45,179 nt of DNA from Pseudomonadota bacterium (GTDB lineage Bacteria > Pseudomonadota > Gammaproteobacteria > Burkholderiales > Gallionellaceae). Below, one piece after another: positions 16,570-25,186 of this stretch; position 1 is the stretch's first letter, and each line of letters opens with the position of its first letter. Location: positions 1-45,179 of the forward strand of contig JAJYYO010000029.1 of assembly GCA_021800795.1 (NCBI GenBank), in the 5' to 3' direction. A program made the position numbers and the translations under genes. A model generated the notes under the pieces. That model had not been told where the DNA came from. It did no database searches and was given only the letters and a program-made list of their open reading frames with translations.

Positions 16570-16612
16570 ATGCCCCCCCCCCCCCGAAAACAACAGAAAA
16601 CTCCTTTTCAGC
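16570..16612 (+). promoter_or_regulatory. Start region of mshL with 13-C run, candidate phase switch
   Basis: An ATG at 16570 has a strong ribosome binding site (AGAGGAA, 6 bases upstream). It is followed at once by 13 C (16573-16585). In this frame translation stops after 64 codons. With 12 C (or 15), the same ATG would run into mshL and give a lipoprotein signal peptide: four Pro, then Arg-Lys, a hydrophobic core and the lipobox LGAC. The sequenced state is therefore out of frame. Length changes of such runs by slipped-strand mispairing are a known on/off mechanism; a sequencing or assembly error is the alternative. Confidence 0.75.
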
Positions 16613-18367
16613 ATGGCGGCCCTGCTCTGCCTCCCGCTGGGAGCCTGCACAAATCTGCCTGTAGCGATGGCGCCTTCAGCCCAGCACATCACACTGCCTG
16701 CTGCGCCCCCCCCCGGCAATATCCCGCCGCTGATCGAAACCGCACCGTTGCCCCCGCCGCCTAAAGCCACCAAAGCGGCCGAGCGCTACAGCGTCGTGGT
16801 CAACAATGTGCTGGCGCAGGAAATATTGTTTGCGCTGGCCCGAGATGCCAAGCTGAACATCGAGATCCACCCCGGCATCACCGGAACCGTGACGATGAAT
16901 CTGCTGGACCGCACGCTTCCCGAAATTCTGGATGCCATTGCCCGGCAGGTGGATATGCGCTACGAACTCAATGGCGGAACTCTGGCTATCATGCCTGACA
17001 CCCCGTTCCTGAAAAGTTACCAGATCGAATATCCCAACGTGGCACGGGACGCCAAGAACAGCATCAACATGTCCACCAGCATCGCTGCGATCGGTCAAGG
17101 TGAGGGCAGCAACGGCAGCAATGGCTCCAACTCCGACATCGACAATATTTCCAACAACAAGTTTTGGGAGACTCTGACCGAAAACATCAAGGACTTGTTG
17201 AGGGAAACCGACAAAAAACTGCCTGAGGGTTCGAGCGAGACTGTCACAGAACAAAGCAATCAGCAGCAAATTACACCGCAGACCGGCACGACCGCAACGG
17301 ATGCAACGGGCAAGAAGAGCGCACTGGCCACCCTGCCCGCCCAGGTGCAAAGCCAGAACACCAGTCGTGCCCGCCGGGTCACCTATCGCGAAGCCGCCTA
17401 TGTGATCGCCAACCCGGAGACGGGCATCATCAGCGTGCGCGCCACATCGCGCCAGCACGCCTTTGTCCGGGAGTTCATCGACAAGGTGATGAGCAACGCC
17501 CGCCGCCAGGTATTCATCGAAGCTACCATCGTCGAAGTCACCTTATCAGACCAGTACCAGCAGGGCATCAACTGGTCGTTGTTGCGCACCTTAGGGCTCA
17601 GTCTTACCCAGGTATCACCTGCAACAGCCACCGCTGCGATGGGCACCATCAGTTACACCAATCCCGGCAAGCCCGGCAGTTTCAGTCTGAACGGTTCTAT
17701 TCAGTTGCTGGAAAACTTTGGCAAGACACACGTACTTTCCAGTCCGAAGTTATCGGTGCTCAACAACCAAACCAGTCTGCTGAAAGTAGTGGATGAATCG
17801 GTGTATTTCACCATTCTGGTGACACCAGGAACCATTAACCCGACTACCGGCATACCAACTACGCTTCCGCTCTATACCACCACCGTACACACCGTACCGG
17901 TTGGTTTCATGATGTATGTCACTCCGCAAATCGGCAGCGATGCCGAGGTCACGCTCAACCTGAGGCCGACTATCACGCGCATTCTCAGTTATGTAAATGA
18001 CCCGAATCCCGCGCTGATTGATCCCGTTACACACATAGCAACACTCAACCGCATTCCGCAAATCCAGACGCGCGAGATGGAATCCATCTTAAGGGTGCGC
18101 AACGGCGATATCGCCGTGCTGGGCGGCCTGATGCAGGACACACGTACCGGCAACACCGGGCAAATACCGGGTCTGGGCAGCATGCCGGGTCTTGGCGAGT
18201 TATTCAAGGCACGCAACGATACCAATGGGAAAACTGAACTGGTCATTTTCCTGCGCCCCGTCATACTCAATCAGGAAAGCCAGTACGATGTGGTGCGCCA
18301 GTTCAAAAGCCCCACCGCCAGCGCCGAATGGCAAAAGGCTACCCAACAATCAGAGGTGAAACCATGA
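16613..18367 (+). CDS. mshL: MSHA outer-membrane secretin MshL
   Basis: A 584-residue secretin of the PilQ/GspD superfamily, forming the outer-membrane pore of the pilus. It shows the lipobox LGAC near the N-terminus, a Pro-rich linker containing a 9-C run (16706-16714), N-domain repeats (EIHPGITGTVTMNLLDRTL; FIEATIVEVTLSDQYQQGINW), a low-complexity Ser/Asn/Gly linker at about 165-180, and the secretin core (THVLSSPKLSVLNNQ, VGFMMYVTPQIGS, VLGGLMQDTR, PGLGELF). The ATG at 16613 has no good ribosome binding site and cuts the signal peptide short. The natural start is probably 16570, which is out of frame because of the 13-C run. The restored protein would be 598 residues. It overlaps mshN by 4 bp. 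Confidence 0.9.
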   Translation: MAALLCLPLGACTNLPVAMAPSAQHITLPAAPPPGNIPPLIETAPLPPPPKATKAAERYSVVVNNVLAQEILFALARDAKLNIEIHPGITGTVTMNLLDRTLPEILDAIARQVDMRYELNGGTLAIMPDTPFLKSYQIEYPNVARDAKNSINMSTSIAAIGQGEGSNGSNGSNSDIDNISNNKFWETLTENIKDLLRETDKKLPEGSSETVTEQSNQQQITPQTGTTATDATGKKSALATLPAQVQSQNTSRARRVTYREAAYVIANPETGIISVRATSRQHAFVREFIDKVMSNARRQVFIEATIVEVTLSDQYQQGINWSLLRTLGLSLTQVSPATATAAMGTISYTNPGKPGSFSLNGSIQLLENFGKTHVLSSPKLSVLNNQTSLLKVVDESVYFTILVTPGTINPTTGIPTTLPLYTTTVHTVPVGFMMYVTPQIGSDAEVTLNLRPTITRILSYVNDPNPALIDPVTHIATLNRIPQIQTREMESILRVRNGDIAVLGGLMQDTRTGNTGQIPGLGSMPGLGELFKARNDTNGKTELVIFLRPVILNQESQYDVVRQFKSPTASAEWQKATQQSEVKP

Positions 18368-19311
18368 GCCTCCTGTTCAATGCGTTAAAACGCGCCCAGG
18401 GCGACAAGCCTGAAGTTCCAACGGAATCACAGGCCGCCGGCAGACCGAAGGTCAACCTGCTGCCTTACGCGGCAGCAGTGCTGATTCTGCTGGCAGGCGG
18501 CTTTTCCTGGTTTATTTATCAACAAAATCAATATACTCCAATAGCGACTCAGCAGCCTGCAACGCCTGCCATGACACAACAGCTTGCCGCATCCGCCCCG
18601 ATTACTGCACCGCAAGCTGCATCCGCGCAAACAGCGCTGCCTGCCACGGCAAGCCAAACCCCAGCCAAAAAACCATGGACTCACCCTGCCGCCGCAAAGA
18701 AACATCACAAACGCCAACCGCCCGGGAAAAGCACTCTGGTCGCAGGCGATCCACTCAAGGAAGCTTACCTGGCGTTATCACGGGGCCAGCTTGATCTGGC
18801 GGAACAAAAATACCTTGCAATACTGGATCTTCGTCCTCATGAAAAAGACGCGCTGCTGGGGCTGGCGGTAATTGCCCAGCGCAAGCTGCAAACGGATCGC
18901 GCTACCGACCTTTATCGTCAGGTGTTGCGTGAAGACATGGGCAACGCCGCCGCTGCGGCAGGTCTTGTCAGTCTGTCGGCGCAGGCAGATCCGGTGGCAG
19001 CCGAAAGTCAGCTCCGGGAATTGCTCGACATCAAGCCTGCCGCGCCTGAACTCCACTACGCGCTGGGCGACGTGCTGGCACGCCAGCTGCGCTGGGGCGA
19101 GGCACAAGAGTCGTTTTATCGCGCCTACAGACTGGAGCCGGGTAACGCACTCTACGCATATAACCTGGCCGTATCCCTCGATCGCCTGCACCAGCCGGCT
19201 GCCGCACTCTCCTATTACGAGAAGGCTTCCAGCCTGTCGAAAACAGACAATCCGGCGCTTGATTTGAACGCCATCGCCAGGCGGATAGAGGAACTGAAAG
19301 GCAGCCAGTAG
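18364..19311 (+). CDS. mshN: MshN-like TPR protein of the pilus locus
   Basis: A 315-residue protein starting MSLLFNALKRAQ, the usual MshN-like N-terminal motif. One membrane helix (about residues 33-52) is followed by an Ala/Pro/Gln-rich linker and tetratricopeptide repeats from about residue 130 (AYLALSRGQLDLAEQKYLA; ALLGLAVIAQRKLQ; ELHYALGDVLARQLRW). It should be anchored in the inner membrane with the TPR part in the periplasm, where it probably binds other pilus components. The ATG at 18364 overlaps the mshL stop, so translation is coupled. Confidence 0.85.
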   Translation: MSLLFNALKRAQGDKPEVPTESQAAGRPKVNLLPYAAAVLILLAGGFSWFIYQQNQYTPIATQQPATPAMTQQLAASAPITAPQAASAQTALPATASQTPAKKPWTHPAAAKKHHKRQPPGKSTLVAGDPLKEAYLALSRGQLDLAEQKYLAILDLRPHEKDALLGLAVIAQRKLQTDRATDLYRQVLREDMGNAAAAAGLVSLSAQADPVAAESQLRELLDIKPAAPELHYALGDVLARQLRWGEAQESFYRAYRLEPGNALYAYNLAVSLDRLHQPAAALSYYEKASSLSKTDNPALDLNAIARRIEELKGSQ

Positions 19312-19334
19312 CTGGTAGCTGGTAGCTGGTAGCT
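19309..19334 (+). repeat. Heptanucleotide tandem repeat at the mshN stop
   Basis: About 3.7 units of TAGCTGG begin at the mshN stop codon. Short runs of related TAG-rich units also lie at 24367-24395 and 43066-43160. The short gap to mshE (19335-19378) is otherwise featureless. Confidence 0.8.
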
Positions 19335-19378
19335 AAAACAATTGTATCTTTAAGTGGACTCTATGTAGTTAAATTGAG

Positions 19379-21109
19379 ATGAGCACACAAAATCCACAAG
19401 TCGTTCACCAGCGTATCGGCGAGGTACTGATTTCACGCGGCCAGATCAATGACGATCAGTTGCATATCGCCTTGCAGCGGCAAAAAAACGACAACAAACC
19501 GCTGGGCGAAGAATTGCTCGACCTGCACTTCATCGACGAACAAGCCATGCGCGAGGCCGTGTCCGAAGCGGCCGGCTACAAATCCATAGACCTGACAGGC
19601 TTCGTGGCCAATGCCGCAGCCCTGGCGCTGATCCCCAAGCCGGTCGCCATCAAATACACCCTGTTCCCGATCAGCTTTGATCCGGAAGCCGGGAATCTGG
19701 TGATCGTCGCAGCGAACCCGGACGACATACTGGCGCGCGATGCGATTGCCCCCTTTCTGGCCCACGCCAACCAGATAGCCGACCTGCACGTCGCATCCGA
19801 ATGGCGCATCGCACCCAGCGCTGAAGTCCTCGCCGCGATCGACAAGTTTTACGATCACGAGCTTTCCATCGAGGGCATTCTCTTCGAACTGGAGGGAGGC
19901 GAACTCGACCTTAACGCGCTGACCCAGACCGGTGTTTCGTACAGCCACCCCATTGTGCGCCTGACCGATGCCCTGCTCTCCGATGCGGTCAGCCGCAGCG
20001 CTTCAGACATTCATTTCGAGCCGGAAGAACAATTTTTGCGCATCCGTTACCGCATAGACGGCGTGTTGCGACCGGTACGCTCGCTGGCAAAATCAAACTG
20101 GATGGCGATACTGGTGCGCCTGAAAGTGTTGTCGGGCATGAACATCTCCGAAACGCGCGCCCCCCAGGACGGTCGTGTTTCGCTCTCGCTGTTCGGCCGC
20201 CAGATCGATTTCCGCGCAGCCTCCCACCCGACCATACACGGCGAAAATTTCGTGCTGCGAATACTCGACCGCAAGGCGGGCATCGTCAGCCTGGATAAGC
20301 TCGGCCTGACCGATGCACAGCTTGCCCTGCTCGAACGCATGTTAAAAAGACCCGAGGGCATCCTGCTGGTAACGGGACCTACGGGATCGGGCAAAACCAC
20401 CACTCTGTATTCGATACTCAGCCACCTGAACAACGACTCCGTGAACATCATGACGCTGGAAGACCCGGTAGAATATCCCCTGCCGCTCACCCGTCAGACC
20501 TCCATCGCCGAAACGATCAAGCTCGACTTTTCCAACGGCATACGCTCGCTGATGCGCCAGGATCCCGACATCATCCTGGTAGGTGAAATCCGCGACCACG
20601 ACACCGCAGAAATGGCGCTGCGCGCCGCGATGACAGGACATCAGGTATTTTCCACCCTGCACACCAATTCCGCGCTGGACTCGATCGCCAGGCTGCACGA
20701 TCTTGGCATCATAGACGACATGTTTGCCTCCAACCTGATCGGCGTGATCGCCCAGCGACTGGTGCGCAAACTCTGCCCGCTCTGCAAAACCGGCTACGCG
20801 CCGGATGCCACTGAACGCAGGATCATGGGTATTAACACAGGAAGCATGCTTTTTCGCCCGACAGGCTGCCCGGACTGTGACCATCAGGGCTACAAGGGCC
20901 GCCTTGCCATCATGGAACTGCTGCGCTTCGACCACGGTCTGATCGAACTGGTAACACGCCGGGCCGGCCTGAAGGAGTTGACCGACTATGCGATGTCACA
21001 CCATTTCATCCCTCTCATCGAAGACGGCATCAGACGCGTCAAGGAAGGGCAAACTTCCCTGACTGAAGTGCGTCGCGTCGTCGATTTCAGCGAAAGGATG
21101 GGTGAATAA
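19379..21109 (+). CDS. mshE: MSHA pilus assembly ATPase MshE
   Basis: A 576-residue PilB/GspE-type ATPase that powers pilus extension. The N-terminal MshEN/GspE-N domain (about 1-160, RIGEVLISRGQINDDQLHIALQ) binds c-di-GMP in Vibrio MshE. The ATPase core has Walker A GPTGSGKTT (about residue 330), the Asp box DPDIILVGEIRDHDTAE and the His box TGHQVFSTLHTNS. A zinc-binding pair follows (CPLCKTGY and CPDCDHQGYKG). It is cytosolic, docks on MshG, and the gene overlaps mshG by one base. An RdcB-like protein, a family linked to c-di-GMP enzymes, is also encoded in the window; a link is speculative. Confidence 0.95.
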   Translation: MSTQNPQVVHQRIGEVLISRGQINDDQLHIALQRQKNDNKPLGEELLDLHFIDEQAMREAVSEAAGYKSIDLTGFVANAAALALIPKPVAIKYTLFPISFDPEAGNLVIVAANPDDILARDAIAPFLAHANQIADLHVASEWRIAPSAEVLAAIDKFYDHELSIEGILFELEGGELDLNALTQTGVSYSHPIVRLTDALLSDAVSRSASDIHFEPEEQFLRIRYRIDGVLRPVRSLAKSNWMAILVRLKVLSGMNISETRAPQDGRVSLSLFGRQIDFRAASHPTIHGENFVLRILDRKAGIVSLDKLGLTDAQLALLERMLKRPEGILLVTGPTGSGKTTTLYSILSHLNNDSVNIMTLEDPVEYPLPLTRQTSIAETIKLDFSNGIRSLMRQDPDIILVGEIRDHDTAEMALRAAMTGHQVFSTLHTNSALDSIARLHDLGIIDDMFASNLIGVIAQRLVRKLCPLCKTGYAPDATERRIMGINTGSMLFRPTGCPDCDHQGYKGRLAIMELLRFDHGLIELVTRRAGLKELTDYAMSHHFIPLIEDGIRRVKEGQTSLTEVRRVVDFSERMGE

Positions 21110-22311
21110 TGCCCCTCTATCGCTACCGCGCCGTTGACGCCGCCGGCAAGATTGCCAAGGGTGAGATTGATGCGCTCAACGAACAGGATCTGGACGCTCA
21201 ACTCAAAAAAAACGGCTTCGATCTGATACGCGCCTCCCCACTGAAAGACAGGGCACACACTCTCCGCAAACTGGCACGGCGCGAACTGATTCAATTTTTG
21301 TTTCAACTGGAAATGCTGCTCCGCGCTGGTGTGCCGATACTGGCTATCCTGGCCGATCTGCGCGATTCGGCAGATACGCCGCAAATCAAGACCCTGTGCG
21401 CCACCCTGTACGAAAAGATTGATTCCGGCTCGACCATTTCGGAAGCATTTGCCGCCAACCCCGGCATATTTCCCGATCTGGTAATCAATCTGATACGCGC
21501 CGGAGAGGCGACAGGGCAATTGCCGGATGTCTTGAAGGAAATCGTGGAGTCGTTGAAATGGCAGGACGAACTGGCATACAAGACCCGCCAGTTGCTGACC
21601 TACCCGGCCTTCGTGACGGTCGTGGTAGGCGGTGTCGTGGTTTTCCTGATGACCTTCCTCGTGCCGCAGATCATCGGCTTTGTCGCCAACATGGGCGGCA
21701 CGATCCCGCTGCAAACCAGGCTGCTGATCTGGGTGTCGAGCGCGTTCGTCCACTACTGGTGGATCATTATTCCCGCCCCCATCGTTTTGCTGTTGTTGCT
21801 GCTACTGCTGGCAAAGACCAACTATCGCGTCAAACGCAAGATGCATGCCGGTCAGTTGCGCCTCCCCTACATCGGCACCATCATCAAGAAAATCATACTC
21901 GCGCGCGTGAGCGACACCCTGGGCCTGACCTATCGCACCGGCATCCCGGTGCTGGACGGGCTGGTCTATTGCAGCAACATCACCGGCAACATCCTCGTGA
22001 AAGAAGCCATAGACCTGGCGCGCACCGACATCGCCAACGGCGCGCCCATCAGCCGTGCCTTTGCCGCTCAGAAGCTGTTTCCCTCGCTGGTCATCCGCAT
22101 GATCAGGGTAGGCGAGGAAACGGGTGACCTGGCAGGCTCGCTGAAAAACATCTCTTATTTCTACAACCGGGATATCAACGATTCCATCACCCGCGTACAA
22201 GCCCTGATCGAACCTACACTCACCATCGTGCTGGGCATCATCCTGGGCTGGATCATGATGGCCGTACTGGGTCCCATCTACGACACGATCAGCAAACTTA
22301 AACTGACATGA
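21109..22311 (+). CDS. mshG: MSHA platform protein MshG
   Basis: A 400-residue PilC/GspF-type inner-membrane platform protein. It begins MPLYRYRAVDAAGKIAKGEIDA, typical of the family, and contains two T2SSF domains: LARRELIQFLFQLEMLLRAGVPI and ILARVSDTLGLTYRTGIPVLDGL. Three main membrane segments are seen at about 165-190, 215-240 and 370-392. It couples the MshE motor to pilin polymerisation. It shares one base with the mshE stop and 4 bp with mshI. Confidence 0.95.
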   Translation: MPLYRYRAVDAAGKIAKGEIDALNEQDLDAQLKKNGFDLIRASPLKDRAHTLRKLARRELIQFLFQLEMLLRAGVPILAILADLRDSADTPQIKTLCATLYEKIDSGSTISEAFAANPGIFPDLVINLIRAGEATGQLPDVLKEIVESLKWQDELAYKTRQLLTYPAFVTVVVGGVVVFLMTFLVPQIIGFVANMGGTIPLQTRLLIWVSSAFVHYWWIIIPAPIVLLLLLLLLAKTNYRVKRKMHAGQLRLPYIGTIIKKIILARVSDTLGLTYRTGIPVLDGLVYCSNITGNILVKEAIDLARTDIANGAPISRAFAAQKLFPSLVIRMIRVGEETGDLAGSLKNISYFYNRDINDSITRVQALIEPTLTIVLGIILGWIMMAVLGPIYDTISKLKLT

Positions 22312-23762
22312 AAACCGTCCTGTTCATCGACTCCACCAGTGCGCGCTATTTCAGGCGCGAGCAGGGCCTGTGGCAGCACATCGAGAAGCCGGATGGCCGT
22401 GACAAGCTCTGGGTGATTGTCAATGTTCCCGAGGAAACGCTGGAGCCATTCCAGTTACCGCTGCTGTTCGGCCGTGACCGCAGCTATTTTCTGGAACGGC
22501 ATCTGTCCAGCGCTTTTCCGCACAGTCAATACCGCGCCGCGGCCATTGTTTCGGGCAACCTGCTCAAACCCAGCACCGCCGTGCTCACTGGATTGACCAC
22601 GGCTGAAATCGTCACCCGCGAACTGAGCAAACCGGATATCTCCATCGCGGGCGTCTGGGGCATCTCCATGCTGTTGACCCTGATGGCCCGCCGCCTTGCC
22701 ATCAATAACGTCATACTGGTCATGCCCAGCGCGCATTATCTGCGCATTCTGGTTCTCAAGGACGGCATCCCGGTCATCACGCGTTGCATACATCGCTACA
22801 GCGACGACAAGGAGCACGACAGCAATGAAATCCAGCGCACCCGCCAGCACCTCGAAAACCGCCATATTTTCGAACACGAAGCTATTCCGCCCGTGCTCTA
22901 TCTGGGCGATTCGGCTGCCGAACACCTGAGCGGGCTGTTGCCACTGCCCGATGCACTTTCCCCCAGGGGAGAGGCAGCCTATCTGCATCCGCTGTTCGAG
23001 CAGGTCATCTCGTCACCCAACGGGCAACTGGCTCCCCTGCAATTGCGCGCCCGCCATCTGGCCGAGAGCGTACGCCGGGCGGCTCACGCAGGCTGCGTTG
23101 TCAGTCTGTTCGCTGCCATCCTGTTCGGCCAGGAAGATTTTCGCGCACTGATCAACCTGCATGAACGGGAAAAAACCCTGAATGCAGACCTGCAACAGGC
23201 CAACCGCGAACAGGAACGGCTGGCAGGTCGAATCGATGCAACAGGAACAGACCCGGAACTGGTGCGCCAGGCGACAAAATTTGCGGCGCTGGAAATAGAG
23301 GCTGCGCCCACTCCTGAATCAATTTTTCAATTTGTTGCCGGCACCATTGCCGATTTGCCTCAGGTTCGCATCAAAAGTCTGACTTTCAGGTTTCCAAAGT
23401 CCGGCGAGCGTTACTGTCAGGGACAAACCGTGATCGACGTGCCGCTGCTCAACCGGAAAATCGATCTGCCGCTTAACATCGGCAGCAAGCCATCCGAACC
23501 CGATACGCCGCTGCGCTACGCCGAATTGCAATTTTCGATCCTGCTGACTGACAATCTGGCGCCCGCTGCGCAAGCCGAAATTCGCAAACGGATTTCAGCC
23601 GCCATCAAGGCGGACAAAGACGTCCAGCTGATGCAGGATCCTGCCGCCTTTTCGCTGATCAACACCCTGAAGGGCGGAGTCGGCATGGATACCAGCAGCA
23701 CAGAGAATCTCTGGTGCATGAGCATCCCGTGGAAAACCGCCTCCATTAAGGAACTGCCATGA
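22308..23762 (+). CDS. mshI: MshI-like fusion of PilM-type and PilN-type parts
   Basis: A 484-residue protein. The N-terminal about 250 residues (MKTVLFIDSTSARYFRRE onward) look like a PilM-type actin-like domain, which in other pili is cytosolic. Then follow a hydrophobic stretch (about 262-280, AGCVVSLFAAILFG) and a coiled coil (about 285-325) typical of PilN. The C-terminal ferredoxin-like part matches the periplasmic alignment subcomplex. The role would be to link the cytosolic motor to MshJ, MshK and the secretin. It overlaps both neighbours by 4 bp. Confidence 0.75.
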   Translation: MKTVLFIDSTSARYFRREQGLWQHIEKPDGRDKLWVIVNVPEETLEPFQLPLLFGRDRSYFLERHLSSAFPHSQYRAAAIVSGNLLKPSTAVLTGLTTAEIVTRELSKPDISIAGVWGISMLLTLMARRLAINNVILVMPSAHYLRILVLKDGIPVITRCIHRYSDDKEHDSNEIQRTRQHLENRHIFEHEAIPPVLYLGDSAAEHLSGLLPLPDALSPRGEAAYLHPLFEQVISSPNGQLAPLQLRARHLAESVRRAAHAGCVVSLFAAILFGQEDFRALINLHEREKTLNADLQQANREQERLAGRIDATGTDPELVRQATKFAALEIEAAPTPESIFQFVAGTIADLPQVRIKSLTFRFPKSGERYCQGQTVIDVPLLNRKIDLPLNIGSKPSEPDTPLRYAELQFSILLTDNLAPAAQAEIRKRISAAIKADKDVQLMQDPAAFSLINTLKGGVGMDTSSTENLWCMSIPWKTASIKELP

Positions 23763-24379
23763 ACGCCTATGGAGTCGTGCTCAAACCGGCCAAAGTTGCC
23801 CTGATCCTGTTCGCGCTATCGGTCGCGGCAGCATTTATTGTCGTTATCGGTCTGGCGCACTATCGCACGACAAAACAGCAGGCCATCCTGCAAACAGAGC
23901 AACAACTGGCAGCCACCCGTGAAAACATCAACAAACTTACTTTCGATCTGGATACGATCAACAGACTGGCCGAGAAGTACAGAAAACTGAACCAACTGGG
24001 GTTGATCGGCGAAGCGGATAGGGATAGCTGGGTTGCGCGTCTGGAAGCCATTTACCGCGACACGCGCCTGCCGCCCACCTTGCGTTACACGCTGGCGCCG
24101 CCGCAGTTGCTCAACCCGCAAGCTGTCCCGGCCGACGCGCCGACTGCTTATCTGAACAACGTTTTGTACCATGACCTGGCCATCGAGTTGTCCGGCATAC
24201 ACGACGGAGAATTTCTGGATTTCATGGCGAAGCTCGCCAGCGACTGGGAAACCCCGTACCGGGTGGAGACCTGCCAGATTTCACGCGAGGCGGAAGTGCT
24301 GACCGGCCTGCAAATCAGATGCACCGTGCAACTGTATTCGCTGCCGGGGAAAGCGGGAAATACAGTCGTTAGTCATTAG
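23759..24379 (+). CDS. mshJ: MshJ, PilO-like alignment protein
   Basis: A 206-residue bitopic protein. A short cytosolic stretch precedes one membrane helix (about 13-35, ALILFALSVAAAFIVVIGLA), then a coiled coil (about 40-85) and a small C-terminal domain, the layout of PilO/MshJ. It should pair with the PilN-like part of MshI. Its start overlaps the mshI stop. A 266-bp repeat element separates it from mshK. Confidence 0.8.
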   Translation: MNAYGVVLKPAKVALILFALSVAAAFIVVIGLAHYRTTKQQAILQTEQQLAATRENINKLTFDLDTINRLAEKYRKLNQLGLIGEADRDSWVARLEAIYRDTRLPPTLRYTLAPPQLLNPQAVPADAPTAYLNNVLYHDLAIELSGIHDGEFLDFMAKLASDWETPYRVETCQISREAEVLTGLQIRCTVQLYSLPGKAGNTVVSH

Positions 24380-24429
24380 TTGGTAGTTGGTAGTAAGTCG
24401 GGCTATGCCCGACGTGATAACACATCTAA

Positions 24430-24695
24430 GGATGCACTGATTTATTCGTCATCCCCGCGCAGAGGGGTTAGCAGGCAAACTGCGAAGCGGCTGCTCGCAA
24501 AGCGGGGATCCAGCGCCTTTGTTTTACTGGGTTCCCGCCTGATGAAACAACTAAGTATTGACTAAGCAATCAAAAAACGATTGCCAAGTCACTACTTATA
24601 CGCGGGATAAACAGAATCTTGGCTGGCGTCTTTTACCAGCTTAGATAATGTTTAGTCGCCTCATCAACGACAAAACCGAATAAATCAGTGCGTCC
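24430..24695. mobile_element. 266-bp MITE-like element with 19-bp inverted ends
   Basis: The ends GGATGCACTGATTTATTCG (24430-24448) and its inverse at 24677-24695 match at 18 of 19 positions. Inside lie two copies of the dispersed palindromic repeat in opposite orientation: copy B at 24541-24600, a clear hairpin with AAGTATTGACTAAGCAATC and an A-rich loop, and copy B' at 24601-24668 inverted. At 24449-24510 there is a CCCCGCG/CGGGGAT inverted pair. No transposase gene is present. It splits mshJ from mshK without breaking either. Confidence 0.75.
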
Positions 24696-24704
24696 CTAAA
24701 AGTT

Positions 24705-24775
24705 CGTCATGCCGGACTTGATCCGGCATCCAGCAGTTTGATTTAACTGGATTCCGGCTTTCGCCGGAATGACAA
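24705..24775. repeat. Palindromic repeat of the CGTCAT...GGAATGAC type
   Basis: CGTCATGCCGGACTTGATCC at 24705, then a CCAGCAG/CTGGATT junction, then ATTCCGGC...GCCGGAATGAC up to 24775. The halves are inverted relative to each other. The arrangement is like the larger inverted pairs at 32957-33072 and 34792-35018. It lies just upstream of mshK. Confidence 0.65.
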
Positions 24776-24814
24776 AACCGGATTTTGAGAAGTTTTGGCT
24801 GGAGGATGAACGCC

Positions 24815-25186
24815 GTGAACAGCAAGATAATTTTTTTGTTCAGCCTGATGCTGGTCAGCAACGCTGCACTCGCCTATCCTATCGGCACGCTGTTTTATTC
24901 ACCGACCGAACGCGCAGCCCTGGTCGCTGCGCGCAGCGGTATCGCGCAAACTGCCATCTACACCGTCACAGGCATCACCTATCGCGGCGCAGGCAAAAGC
25001 GTCGCATGGATCAACGGTCGCGCCGTCAACGAAGTGCCGCAGGATGCAGCCATCCCGACACTGGTTATCGCCCGCGACCATGTGCTGATCGAGGGGAAAG
25101 CGATCAAGGTAGGCGAGTCGCTGGACATCATTTCCGGCCAGCGCGTGTTGCGCCTGCCTGAAAATGCCGTGCAGGTTAAACAATGA
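24815..25186 (+). CDS. mshK: MshK-like periplasmic pilus protein
   Basis: About 123 residues from GTG 24815, which sits 9 bases after GGAGG; an in-frame ATG at 24806 touches that site and is less likely. The N-terminus is a signal peptide (KIIFLFSLMLVSNAALA). The mature part has a small beta-rich domain (TYRGAGKSVAWINGRAVNE) like MshK/PilP, which link the inner-membrane complex to the secretin. It overlaps the next gene by 4 bp. Confidence 0.7.
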   Translation: MNSKIIFLFSLMLVSNAALAYPIGTLFYSPTERAALVAARSGIAQTAIYTVTGITYRGAGKSVAWINGRAVNEVPQDAAIPTLVIARDHVLIEGKAIKVGESLDIISGQRVLRLPENAVQVKQ

